A program made the position numbers and the translations under genes. Positions 25,350 to 33,333 of a DNA stretch of 36,316 nt are shown in pieces. The notes under the pieces are model-generated. The model made no database searches, was not told the origin of the DNA, and worked only from the letters and a program-made list of their open reading frames with translations. The stretch is from Candidatus Neomicrothrix sp. UBA4542 (lineage in GTDB: Bacteria; Actinomycetota; Acidimicrobiia; Acidimicrobiales; Poriferisodalaceae): positions 1-36,316 of the forward strand of contig DGLO01000103.1 in assembly GCA_002388005.1 (NCBI GenBank). The letters run 5' to 3'. Position 1 is the first letter of the stretch. Each line of letters begins with the position of its first letter.

Positions 25350-27779
25350 TCAGTCACACGCTTCACAAGCTTCGGGGTTTTCGAGTGAGCACGCTAGGGC
25401 TTCTTCGTCGGTAAACGAGGGGGCGCTATCCGACTCCCCCTCTGGCGGTGAACCCGTTGGCCCACCGTCGGCTCCGGTGGTGGTTTGGTTAATTCGAGTG
25501 GCTGGCCTTGAGCGTAGGTAGTAGGTGGTTTTCAAACCACTTTTCCATGCGTGCATGTACATCGAAGACAGCTTGCCGATGCTTGGGCTCTCCATGAATA
25601 AATTCAACGACTGGCTCTGGTCGATGTAGGCGCCTCTGCTGGCGGCCAAGTCGATGAGGGCTCGTTGCGGCAACTCCCATGCTGTTCGATAGACCTCACG
25701 CACGTCCTCGGGAATTTCCTTAATATCTTGGATCGAGCCTTCGGCTCGTTTGATTTGTTGAGACATATCCTCGCTCCAGAGTCCCCGCTGTTGAAGCTCA
25801 TCTACGAGGTAGCGGTTGATCTGCAAGAACTCACCTGAAAGCGTCTCTCTCTTAAACAGGTTCGATACCTGAGGTTCGATGCATTCATAGCAACCGGCGA
25901 TAGAGGCAATCGTCGCAGTTGGTGCGATGGCAATCATCAACGAGTTACGCAGACCGTGTTGGCTTATTCGGTCCTTCAAAGCCTCCCATCGCGCAGCATC
26001 GCTTGGGATGACCCCCCATAGGTCAAATTGGAGGTCACCGCGAGCTGCTCTCGTTTCGGAGAAACCTTGGTGAGGTCCGTCTACTGCGGCAAGGTCGCAA
26101 CTGGCTGAGAGAGCCCAGTAATAAATCTCCTCGCTTATTCGCGTGGATAGTTCGAGAGCTTCGGGGCTATCAAACATGAGGCCAGTCTGGAAGAACACGT
26201 CTTGGAGCCCCATCAAGCCCAGTCCTACGGGGCGCCATTTATTGTTCGAAGAGCCCGCTTCGTTGGTCGGGTAGAAGTTGATATCAATTACACGATCCAG
26301 GAAGGGCACCGCGGTTCGCACCACCTCACCGAGACGGTCGAAATCGAATGCTCCGTCGCGCACCAAACGTCCCAGGTTCACCGAACCGAGGTTGCAAACG
26401 GCAGTCTCTCCTTGACTCGTCACCTCGATGATCTCAGTACAAAGATTCGAAAGATGCACGACGTTGCCAGGTTCTCCGGTCTGGTTGCATTTGATGTTCG
26501 ATCCGTCTTTGAAGGTGATCCAACCGTTGCCTGTCTGAGCCAAAGTTCGCATCATGCGGGAATACAGCTGTCGTGCCGGAACCTGACGTTCGTATAGTCC
26601 CTCCTGTTCCGCCGCGACGTAGGCCTGCCGAAACTCTTCTCCATAGGTATCTGTTAATTGCGGCACGACCTTTGGGTCGAAGAGGGACCACTGCCAGTCG
26701 TTTTCCACCCTCTCCATGAACAGGTCTGGGATCCAGTTCGCGAGGTTCAGGTTGTGAGCTCGACGAGCGGTATCACCTGTGTTGTCTCGAAGCTCAAGGA
26801 AGTCCTCTAGGTCCGCGTGCCAGGTTTCTAGATAAACGCAGGCGGCGCCTTTGCGTTTTCCACCCTGGTTCACGGCCGCTACTGAAGAATCTAAAGTTTT
26901 GAGCCACGGAACGATGCCGTTGGAGAGCCCGTTAGTGCCGCCAATTAGTGAGCCTTTGGACCGAACACGATGCCATGCGACCCCAATGCCACCTGCGAAC
27001 TTAGAGAGTTTGGCGATATCGGTGTATCGCTTGTAGATACCTTCCAAGGAGTCTTCTGGGCTATCTAACAGGTAACACGACGACATCTGGGGATGCGCTG
27101 TCCCGGAGTTAAACAGTGTCGGACTCGACGTCAGGTATTCGAGGCTCGACATCAACTCATAAAGAGTGATGGCTTCTTCGGGAGTACGGGCGAGGCCGCA
27201 AGCGACTCTAAGTAGAAAATACTGCGGTGTTTCTATAACTGTCCGTTCAATTGGATGACGGAGAAGATATCGGTCGTAAACGGTGCGCAAGCCGAAAAAT
27301 TCGAACAGATTGTTTCGCTCATGAAGCACCGAGTTGTTCAGTTTGCGTGCATGCACTTGGACAAACTCAAGTACGTCTTGATGGATCAAGCCACACTCGG
27401 CTCCCAACTCAATAGATTGGCTAAACGAGTGGACGTTTTGGTTCTGGACTTCTTTGTCGATGAACGTTCCAAGTAATCGGGCAGCGAGCCTCGAGTAGTT
27501 GGGCTCTTCGATAATCAGCGCTGCTGCGGTCCGAATCGAGAGTTCGTCGAGTTCGGTGGTGGTGGCTCCATCATGCAGACCCGAGATAGTTCTCGTCGCA
27601 ATACGCATCGGATCGACACCGGGCAACTCGGTTGCGCATCGTTCGACTGCTCTGACGATCTTGTTGACGTCGACTGACTGCATGCTCCCGTCGCGCTTTT
27701 GGACTTGCATGCCCGTAGCTGAAGCGCCATCAACGTTGTCGTCGGCCGTTGCTGTTGCCGCCTGATCTGTGATCGCCAC
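25350..27779 (-). CDS. nrdA: Class I ribonucleotide reductase alpha subunit
   Basis: An 809-residue R1 subunit. The N-terminal ATP-cone starts with VQKRDGSMQSVDVNKI, giving allosteric activity control. Catalytic residues are seen in the SSCYLLDSPEDS block, the NLCTEI radical site with the N, C and E residues, the second cysteine in AVCNLGSVN, and PTATIASIAGCYE. The C-terminus ends CEACD, the redox shuttle cysteine pair. The frame is open to 27887, but the GTG at 27779 has AGGAG close upstream and gives a typical N-terminus. It sits 50 bases before nrdB. A long leader with a palindrome and a hairpin lies upstream, suggesting control. Confidence 0.95.
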   Translation of the reverse strand: MAITDQAATATADDNVDGASATGMQVQKRDGSMQSVDVNKIVRAVERCATELPGVDPMRIATRTISGLHDGATTTELDELSIRTAAALIIEEPNYSRLAARLLGTFIDKEVQNQNVHSFSQSIELGAECGLIHQDVLEFVQVHARKLNNSVLHERNNLFEFFGLRTVYDRYLLRHPIERTVIETPQYFLLRVACGLARTPEEAITLYELMSSLEYLTSSPTLFNSGTAHPQMSSCYLLDSPEDSLEGIYKRYTDIAKLSKFAGGIGVAWHRVRSKGSLIGGTNGLSNGIVPWLKTLDSSVAAVNQGGKRKGAACVYLETWHADLEDFLELRDNTGDTARRAHNLNLANWIPDLFMERVENDWQWSLFDPKVVPQLTDTYGEEFRQAYVAAEQEGLYERQVPARQLYSRMMRTLAQTGNGWITFKDGSNIKCNQTGEPGNVVHLSNLCTEIIEVTSQGETAVCNLGSVNLGRLVRDGAFDFDRLGEVVRTAVPFLDRVIDINFYPTNEAGSSNNKWRPVGLGLMGLQDVFFQTGLMFDSPEALELSTRISEEIYYWALSASCDLAAVDGPHQGFSETRAARGDLQFDLWGVIPSDAARWEALKDRISQHGLRNSLMIAIAPTATIASIAGCYECIEPQVSNLFKRETLSGEFLQINRYLVDELQQRGLWSEDMSQQIKRAEGSIQDIKEIPEDVREVYRTAWELPQRALIDLAASRGAYIDQSQSLNLFMESPSIGKLSSMYMHAWKSGLKTTYYLRSRPATRINQTTTGADGGPTGSPPEGESDSAPSFTDEEALACSLENPEACEACD

Positions 27780-27856
27780 GTTCGCTCCTCGCCTGCCGCA
27801 TCCGGAACCTGCGACCGTCCTCCTCACCGGGTCTCGATTACTCCTCCTCAAGTCAC

Positions 27857-27876
27857 CAGGCCTTGGTGGAGGCCTG
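27857..27876 (-). repeat. Hairpin in the nrdA leader
   Basis: CAGGCCT at 27857-27863 and AGGCCTG at 27870-27876 form a perfect 7-bp stem with a six-base loop, about 80 bases before the nrdA start. No T-run follows on the minus strand, so it is not a classical terminator. It could be part of a leader RNA structure or an mRNA-stabilising element. Confidence 0.45.
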
Positions 27877-27936
27877 CGGTTCGTCAAGTCGGAGAATCGA
27901 TCCGCCAGTCTTAGTCGTTTAAGTTCCGGACTTGTG

Positions 27937-27966
27937 ATTACACCCGTGTAGTTACAACCTTGTCAA
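27937..27966 (-). promoter_or_regulatory. nrdA promoter with palindromic operator overlapping the spacer
   Basis: On the minus strand a consensus -35 box TTGACA (27961-27966) is followed after 18 bases by TGTAAT (27937-27942), one base from the -10 consensus. A palindrome, TACAC-CC-GTGTA (plus strand 27939-27950), lies between and over the -10 box, a position suited to repression. It may be a NrdR-type or other operator; the sequence does not match the NrdR box consensus as I remember it. The predicted transcript starts about 150 bases before the nrdA GTG. The rest of the 360-base gap up to 28139 holds the leader hairpin, the 28065-28078 palindrome and the reductase start region; nothing else was seen. 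Confidence 0.55.
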
Positions 27967-28064
27967 GCATCTGTACCGGTCTCTTTGACCGCGCGCAAGC
28001 ACAAATGGACCTTGATTTTTCATCGTGTACCTCGAATCGTTCTCAACCTCACCACCCTGCGTGG

Positions 28065-28078
28065 CAGATGATTATCTG
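28065..28078. promoter_or_regulatory. Palindrome upstream of the ferredoxin-type reductase gene
   Basis: CAGAT-GATT-ATCTG at 28065-28078 is a perfect 5-bp inverted repeat with a four-base centre, about 60 bases upstream of the reductase start. It could be an operator. No consensus promoter was located. Confidence 0.25.
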
Positions 28079-28139
28079 TCCGGCTCTTGGGTCACTACCT
28101 CCTCACGGCCAGCTAACGTTCGAGGAAGAGGTGAAAACA

Positions 28140-29342
28140 GTGGATCAAATCGTGGTCGTGGGGGCTTCTCTGGGAGGAATACGAGCCTGCCAGAATCTTC
28201 GGCGAGAAGGATTCGAGGGCGAGTTGACCCTTATTGGTGCGGAGAAGCACCGCCCTTACGACAGGCCGCCTCTTTCTAAAACAATGCTGGCGACAGACCA
28301 AGACCCTGACGAGTTGCAACTCGTGACGGAAGACACTTTGGTCGACCTTGATCTGAATCTCCTCTTAGGTCAGCCAGCAACAGGTCTCGATGTCAACCGA
28401 CAGGTGGTCACGGTGGGTGAGCACGAGATCCGCTACGAGGGACTCGTAATTGCCACCGGCGCTTCGGCAAGAAAACTTCCAAAAACTGCTGACATCGACG
28501 GCGTTCACGTCCTTCGGACGGTCGACGACTCGGTAGCTATTCGCCAGCGCTTGATGCCTGGCGCGTCTGTCGTAATAGTGGGCGCTGGCTTCATTGGGTC
28601 CGAAGTCGCTGCTGCTGCCACCACCCGCGGCTGCGAAGTAACGATCGTCGAAGCTGCCGCCGCACCACTCATTAGAGGCCTCGGTGCGGAGATGGGGGCA
28701 GCATGCGGCGACCTACATATTGCGCACGCCGCCGATCTACGGCTAGGAGTGGGCGTCGCGTCCGTGCTCGGCAAGGATGAGGTTGAGGGGGTTGCGTTGA
28801 CTGACGGGAGTCACCTTCAGGCCGACCTGGTCGTGGTCGGGATTGGCGCTGAGCCCAACACAGAATGGTTAACGAACTCCGGGCTAAACATCGATGATGG
28901 AGTCATCTGCGACGGAACGATGAACACCGGCGTTCGCGGGGTCTACGCCATGGGTGACGTGGCAAAGGCCCCCAATGCGTGGCTCGGACCATCACCTGTC
29001 CGGGTGGAGCACTGGACCGCAGCTACGGAACAAGCGATGTTGGTAGCCGCAAACCTATTGCACCCCGAAGACAGTCGTGTATATGACTCCGTGCCGTTCG
29101 TATGGTCTGACCAATACGACGACCGAATTCAAGTGGCGGGCAACACCGAAAATGCTGACCATGTGGAGGTGTTATTGGGCTCAGTCGATGAACGAGCTTT
29201 TGTCACTGGCTATCGCGTTGGCGGCGCGTTAGCGGGAGTGATGGCCTTGAATACCATCAGACCGTTTGTCCAATATCGACGCCTCCTGATGAGTCACGCC
29301 AGTTGGGATGACGCTCTCGCCCTTGCAGCAGAACTCGCATGA
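28140..29342 (+). CDS. FAD/NAD(P)-dependent ferredoxin-type reductase (rhodocoxin reductase-like)
   Basis: A 400-residue flavoprotein with two dinucleotide-binding folds. The FAD-binding start is VVVGASLGG, followed by the RPYDRPPLSK block; the NAD-binding loop is VIVGAGFIGSEVAAAA near residues 142-157; and the second FAD contact is GVYAMGDVAKAP. A C-terminal Reductase_C-type domain follows. Such enzymes pass electrons from NAD(P)H to a ferredoxin or Rieske protein feeding a P450 or dioxygenase. The frame is open to 27960, but GTG at 28140 with GAGG eight bases upstream gives the family N-terminus; GTG 28131 is an alternative. No ferredoxin gene is adjacent. Confidence 0.85.
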   Translation: MDQIVVVGASLGGIRACQNLRREGFEGELTLIGAEKHRPYDRPPLSKTMLATDQDPDELQLVTEDTLVDLDLNLLLGQPATGLDVNRQVVTVGEHEIRYEGLVIATGASARKLPKTADIDGVHVLRTVDDSVAIRQRLMPGASVVIVGAGFIGSEVAAAATTRGCEVTIVEAAAAPLIRGLGAEMGAACGDLHIAHAADLRLGVGVASVLGKDEVEGVALTDGSHLQADLVVVGIGAEPNTEWLTNSGLNIDDGVICDGTMNTGVRGVYAMGDVAKAPNAWLGPSPVRVEHWTAATEQAMLVAANLLHPEDSRVYDSVPFVWSDQYDDRIQVAGNTENADHVEVLLGSVDERAFVTGYRVGGALAGVMALNTIRPFVQYRRLLMSHASWDDALALAAELA

Positions 29343-29411
29343 TCCTCAGAAGCCACCAACCATGAACCTGCTGTTGGAAACTCCATCGATCGACTCCTGG
29401 GAAGGCCCCCA

Positions 29412-29993
29412 GTGAGAACCCGTGGTCGTGAAATAGAGTCGGTCGCCGTCTTCTGCGCTTCATCGTTAGGCAACGAACCCAAGTTTGTTGAGCTAGCAAC
29501 AGGACTCGGCAAATACCTCGCCCTAGAAGGTGTCACCGTCATCTTCGGAGGCAGTGACGCCGGACTAATGGGGGCCGTCGCTGACGGGGCAATTTCAGAA
29601 AATGGTCATGTCATTGGCGTCTACCCAGAAAATACTTTCTCCCGCGACGTACGTCATCGCGGCGGTGTCGACTTACGTTTGGTCGCATCGATGCATGAAC
29701 GAAAGGCGTTGATGTACGAGCTGAGTGACGGCGTTATAGCACTGCCCGGCGGATACGGGACCCTTGATGAGCTTGCCGAAGTTTTATCTTGGACCCAACT
29801 CGGTCTTCACGACCTCCCCGTCGTCCTACTGGATACGGGCAAGTTTTGGAACAAATTTGTGGAGTTCTTCGACGACGCAATGTCCTTTGGCGTACTGAAC
29901 GAAAGGAGTCGCCAGTCCTTGGCAAGGGCACTCACTCCCCAATCGGCGTTGGAGCTACTGCGCAAACTTCCCTCAGACACGGTCGAGGACTAG
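29412..29993 (+). CDS. LOG-family protein (TIGR00730, nucleotide 5'-monophosphate phosphoribohydrolase)
   Basis: A 193-residue Rossmann-fold protein of the LONELY GUY family. The signature PGGYGTLDELAE lies near residues 113-124, with FCASSLG near the N-terminus and GGSDAGLMGAVADGA near 44-58, and MHERK carries the conserved arginine and lysine. LOG enzymes release cytokinin bases from their nucleotide monophosphates, and in bacteria they may act on purine or pyrimidine nucleotides more broadly. It starts at a GTG 69 bases after the reductase on the same strand. The bacterial role here is uncertain. Confidence 0.9.
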   Translation: MRTRGREIESVAVFCASSLGNEPKFVELATGLGKYLALEGVTVIFGGSDAGLMGAVADGAISENGHVIGVYPENTFSRDVRHRGGVDLRLVASMHERKALMYELSDGVIALPGGYGTLDELAEVLSWTQLGLHDLPVVLLDTGKFWNKFVEFFDDAMSFGVLNERSRQSLARALTPQSALELLRKLPSDTVED

Positions 29994-30078
29994 CTGAAGG
30001 GTTCTCCTTCATTAGACAAGCAACAGTCCCAAAACAGCTTGCTGCGACCCGACACAGCCGTGTCCGGGCTCATTTTCG

Positions 30079-30153
30079 TCGGGCTGAGAGGATTTGAACC
30101 TCCGACCCCTGGTCCCCCAGACCAGTGCGCTAACCAAACTGCGCCACAGCCCG
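30079..30153 (-). tRNA. tRNA-Pro (anticodon GGG)
   Basis: The minus-strand sequence folds as a cloverleaf: a 7-bp acceptor stem CGGGCTG/CAGCCCG, a D arm with GTTTGGTTAGC, an anticodon stem CTGGT/ACCAG around the loop CTGGGGG with anticodon GGG, and a T arm GTCGGAGGTTCAAATCCTC. The discriminator base is A at 30079 and CCA is not encoded. The C1-G72 start and GGG anticodon identify proline. It stands alone between the LOG gene and a small minus-strand protein gene. A short GACAC/GTGTC hairpin follows its 3' end. Confidence 0.95.
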
Positions 30154-30205
30154 CAGCGACGCCACGATATCTGGGATGACGCTTCGATCCGCTCGCCAGA
30201 CCCGG

Positions 30206-30415
30206 TCAGATAATTTGTTGTACCACCCAAATAATTCCCTGCAAGGCGCGCCATCCCAGGTACAGGGCCGCGGCGGCAGCTACCACCCAAAAATGCCACG
30301 GAGCCGAACCGCCGCTCGGCGCGTCAGTAAGTAATTGACCGCAAGCTGGACACCCACCGTCGTCGCGGAGCAGTCCGAGATCAAACTCGCGCTCACATCG
30401 GTCGCACCACGTCAC
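30206..30415 (-). CDS. Small zinc-ribbon membrane protein, 69 aa
   Basis: The 69-residue product starts TWCDRCEREFDLG and contains two CxxC pairs (residues 4/7 and 22/25), a classic zinc ribbon, followed by one hydrophobic helix (about 43-61) and a short tail. It would be a single-pass membrane protein with the zinc ribbon in the cytoplasm. Such proteins are often uncharacterised adaptors. The GTG start at 30415 is used. It lies on the same strand as der, 57 bases downstream of its stop, and just upstream of tRNA-Pro. Function is unknown. Confidence 0.7.
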   Translation of the reverse strand: MTWCDRCEREFDLGLLRDDGGCPACGQLLTDAPSGGSAPWHFWVVAAAAALYLGWRALQGIIWVVQQII

Positions 30416-30472
30416 GAGTTATCTGCCACTGGGGTTTTCAGGCACGAAACAAAGCGATGCATCGAGACTTCC

Positions 30473-31804
30473 TTAGTCCCGTCGCCGCAGCCGCATTTTT
30501 ATTGGCGTCGCACCTAGATCGAATTCCTCGCGCAGGCGGCGTTCAAGGTAACGCACGTAGCTTGCCGGCAAGTCTTTGTTAGTAAACAAGATAAACGTGG
30601 GGGGATGAGTTGCGCCCTGAGTCGCGTAAAGAACTCGGCCACCATGAGGCCCAGGCTGGGCCGACTGTGCAAGTTGAATCACTTCGTTTACTCGACGAGT
30701 CGGCACTCGCGTTTCATAAGCGTCTATCGCTGCCTCTAGAGCTGGGATAAGACGCTGTATCCCCCGTCCGGTCAAAGCGCTTATTCGTAAGACGGGTGAT
30801 TCCCCCAAAAAATGAAGCCGTTGGCCGAGCTGGTACATCAGATCGTCTTTGTCTTCTTGGTTAACGAGCTCCCACTTGTTCATCAGAATGACAATCGGAC
30901 ATCCGGCCGCATCCACCCGTTCGGCAAGGCGTTGATCTTGAGAAGTAATCCCCTCCGATGCGTCGATCACAAGAAATGCTACGTCGGCCTTATCTATTGC
31001 CCGCAGTGCCCGGAGATTGGAGTAGTACTCGGTGTTGTCATCAACTCGAGATTTTCGCCTCATGCCCGCTGTATCGATGAAACGCAATAGGCCTAACTCA
31101 GTCTGGACGACTGTGTCGATCGCGTCGCGTGTGGTGCCCGGCAGGTCATGAACAACTGAACGCTCGTCACCGATTAGCCGATTGAACAGGGTCGATTTAC
31201 CCACATTTGGTCTACCCACGATGGCAACTCCGGGAACCTCTCCATTGGAATCTGTTTCCCCGGCGGCTGGGGCACCTTCGTCTGCTTGCTGCTCCGAGCT
31301 CGGGAGCAATTCAACTATTCGGTCGAGCAAATCACCCGTATTTCGGCTATGCAGAGCCGAAATACCCATGGGGTCGCCCAACCCCAACGCCATGAACTCC
31401 CAGATGTCTTGATCTCGAAGCGAGCTATCAATCTTGTTGACAGCCAGAATTACTTGAACTGCTGAGCGTCGCAATAGTGAGGCCACGCGACTGTCTGCCT
31501 CGGTGACCCCAGTGGTGCCGTCGACCACCATAACGATCAGATCCGACGTGTCGATTGCTCTTTCGCTCTGAGCAGATACCTTGCCGTCGAGATCGGAACC
31601 TGTGGGAAGCCATCCACCGGTGTCAACCAAAAGAAACTCGTGTCCTAACCATTCAGCTTCCAAAGTTTTACGGTCCCGAGTTACGCCCGATCTTTCTTCG
31701 ACGATCGCTTCACGTCTGCCAAGAATTCGATTGAACAACGTGGACTTCCCGACGTTGGGTCTACCAATCACCGAGACTACGGGCAGGGCCTCCGCGGCCG
31801 TCAT
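30473..31804 (-). CDS. der: Ribosome-assembly GTPase Der (EngA)
   Basis: A 443-residue protein with two consecutive G domains, a hallmark of Der. The first has GRPNVGKSTLFNR near residue 14, DTGGW and NKID; the second has GRPNVGKSTLFNRLIG, DTAGM and NKWE; a C-terminal KH-like domain ends in RRRD. Der acts in late maturation of the 50S ribosomal subunit. Its ATG overlaps the last codon of the upstream DUF512 gene by four bases (ATGA), so the two are translationally coupled. An upstream aroA-cmk and plsC block is on the same strand but separated by ispH. Confidence 0.96.
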   Translation of the reverse strand: MTAAEALPVVSVIGRPNVGKSTLFNRILGRREAIVEERSGVTRDRKTLEAEWLGHEFLLVDTGGWLPTGSDLDGKVSAQSERAIDTSDLIVMVVDGTTGVTEADSRVASLLRRSAVQVILAVNKIDSSLRDQDIWEFMALGLGDPMGISALHSRNTGDLLDRIVELLPSSEQQADEGAPAAGETDSNGEVPGVAIVGRPNVGKSTLFNRLIGDERSVVHDLPGTTRDAIDTVVQTELGLLRFIDTAGMRRKSRVDDNTEYYSNLRALRAIDKADVAFLVIDASEGITSQDQRLAERVDAAGCPIVILMNKWELVNQEDKDDLMYQLGQRLHFLGESPVLRISALTGRGIQRLIPALEAAIDAYETRVPTRRVNEVIQLAQSAQPGPHGGRVLYATQGATHPPTFILFTNKDLPASYVRYLERRLREEFDLGATPIKMRLRRRD

Positions 31805-33288
31805 ATCGGAGTTCCTTGTTGCAAATCTTTCGACCTGGTCGTTGTTCGGAGAGCCGAACGCAGCGAAGCTCCGTCAGTCGCGATTACCTCGACTTCGCGT
31901 GGTAGGTCAGCCGGGGACAGCCCATCTAAGAATCTACCGTTATTGAGGCATACGTCAGGCAGCAGGTAGCGATGACCTTCCGGTTCGGAGGATAGAACTC
32001 GATGTAGATCTTCGCCGACCATGAGCCCACTCACCTTTACATTGCCACCAAAGAAGCGATTCTCAACTTCGATGATGCGCGCTTTTCGTCTGCCTTGAGA
32101 TTCAAGCAGCGGTGAGAGAATTTTCGCCCCGTACGCTCCGGTAAGTATGCCGACCGGGGCATTATCTCGAGTGCCGATCTCGACAGGTATGGGCTTTGCA
32201 CCTTCAAGAGAGTCGGAACTGGCAATCTCACCTCCACGGTTCGAACTAGCGCCCATTCGAGGCGCCCGGTAGCCCTGAGCCGGGGCGCCGTCAACCCATT
32301 GAAAGAAGCCGGCTCGGGGTCCGACGTCTGAGAGCCGTTTACCGGTGAACCCCGCTTCAAAGGCTCTTGCCATTCCAATGCCATCTTCGTGCATCGGAAA
32401 GTCTTCATAGGTATCGACTTCGGGAAAAGATTTTTCGGCGAGGAGATAATATTCGTCTGCAGCGAAGACCATTCTTCGCCCAAGCACGTTGAGGAACCGC
32501 TCCTGCCAACGCTCCACGGTACGCACAACGTCAACCGCCTCGTTTTGTGTGTGAGGCCTCATCGACGATTCATGGTTGTGGGCGCTAACCCCCAGAGGCA
32601 CTACGGCTAATGACCTGAGTTCTGGAAAGCGATCAAGTACACCAAGAAGGGTGTCGTCCAGGACGTCCGCGTCGTTTATTCCAGGACATACAACTATTTG
32701 GCCGTTGACCTCAATGTTGCAGTCAAGCAGCGCCTTAAGCCAACGCAAACTGTATCCACCCCGCGGATTGCGAAGCATCCGAGTTCGCACAGCCGGATCC
32801 GTCGCGTGAATCGATACATACAACGGGGAGAGTCGTTCAGTTACCACTCTCTCCAGGTCGGCTTCAGTAAAACGAGTCAGCGTCGTGAAGTTTCCGTAAA
32901 GGAACGAGAGACGATAGTCATCGTCCTTGAGGTACAGGCTCCGACGCATCCCTTTCGGTAACTGATAGATGAAACAAAACTCGCAATGATTGTCACAAGT
33001 TCTGACTCGATCGAATATGGACGAATCGACCTCGGCTCCCAATGGTTGCCCAGCAGCCTTAACGACCCTTGTGTCTCTTGACACCCCGCCTCGCTGGACG
33101 GTCAAGGTTGGGTCCGCCTCATCCACTAATAGTTGCCAGCGAATAACGTCGGTCGGAACCTCGCCGTCGATTGCGACGATTTCGTCGCCCGGCAACAGGC
33201 CCGCTAACTCCGCGGCACTACCTGACGCGACGGCGACAACAACCGGCAAGGACATGTAGTTCAGGATACGGGTGAGTGCGTCTGACAC
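31801..33288 (-). CDS. Radical SAM protein with PDZ-like and DUF512 domains
   Basis: The 495-residue protein starts with a PDZ-like region (about residues 12-75, with GSAAELAGLLPGDEI), then a radical SAM cluster motif Cys98-x3-Cys102-x2-Cys105 in TCDNHCEFC, and a C-terminal DUF512 region. The first ATG is at 33255; the frame opens at GTG 33288 and either start is possible. Radical SAM enzymes bind a [4Fe-4S] cluster and start radical chemistry with S-adenosylmethionine. The substrate of this family is unknown to me, but it is often a neighbour of der. Its stop overlaps the der start, so a role in ribosome or RNA maturation is a reasonable inference. Confidence 0.85.
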   Translation of the reverse strand: MSDALTRILNYMSLPVVVAVASGSAAELAGLLPGDEIVAIDGEVPTDVIRWQLLVDEADPTLTVQRGGVSRDTRVVKAAGQPLGAEVDSSIFDRVRTCDNHCEFCFIYQLPKGMRRSLYLKDDDYRLSFLYGNFTTLTRFTEADLERVVTERLSPLYVSIHATDPAVRTRMLRNPRGGYSLRWLKALLDCNIEVNGQIVVCPGINDADVLDDTLLGVLDRFPELRSLAVVPLGVSAHNHESSMRPHTQNEAVDVVRTVERWQERFLNVLGRRMVFAADEYYLLAEKSFPEVDTYEDFPMHEDGIGMARAFEAGFTGKRLSDVGPRAGFFQWVDGAPAQGYRAPRMGASSNRGGEIASSDSLEGAKPIPVEIGTRDNAPVGILTGAYGAKILSPLLESQGRRKARIIEVENRFFGGNVKVSGLMVGEDLHRVLSSEPEGHRYLLPDVCLNNGRFLDGLSPADLPREVEVIATDGASLRSALRTTTRSKDLQQGTPI

Positions 33289-33310
33289 CCAGCACGAGGG
33301 TCTCTGAACT

Positions 33311-33330
33311 AGCGAGGCGGTAGCCTCGCT
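33311..33330 (+). promoter_or_regulatory. Perfect 8-bp hairpin just before the ispH start
   Basis: AGCGAGGC (33311-33318) and GCCTCGCT (33323-33330) form a perfect 8-bp stem with a GGTA tetraloop, ending three bases before the GTG at 33334. The stem hides the only purine-rich stretch that could serve as ribosome site. A short TTT follows. It could be a translation-controlling hairpin or a weak terminator. Confidence 0.5.
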
Positions 33331-33333
33331 TTG

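Noticed and set aside
27780..27966. Cobalamin riboswitch before nrdA, as known in some actinobacteria
   Set aside because: The leader shows a hairpin and a promoter palindrome but not the conserved cobalamin core, and NrdAB is the B12-independent class I enzyme.
30012..30299. 95-residue frame covering the tRNA-Pro region on the minus strand
   Set aside because: It runs through a complete tRNA cloverleaf and through the small zinc-ribbon gene in another frame.
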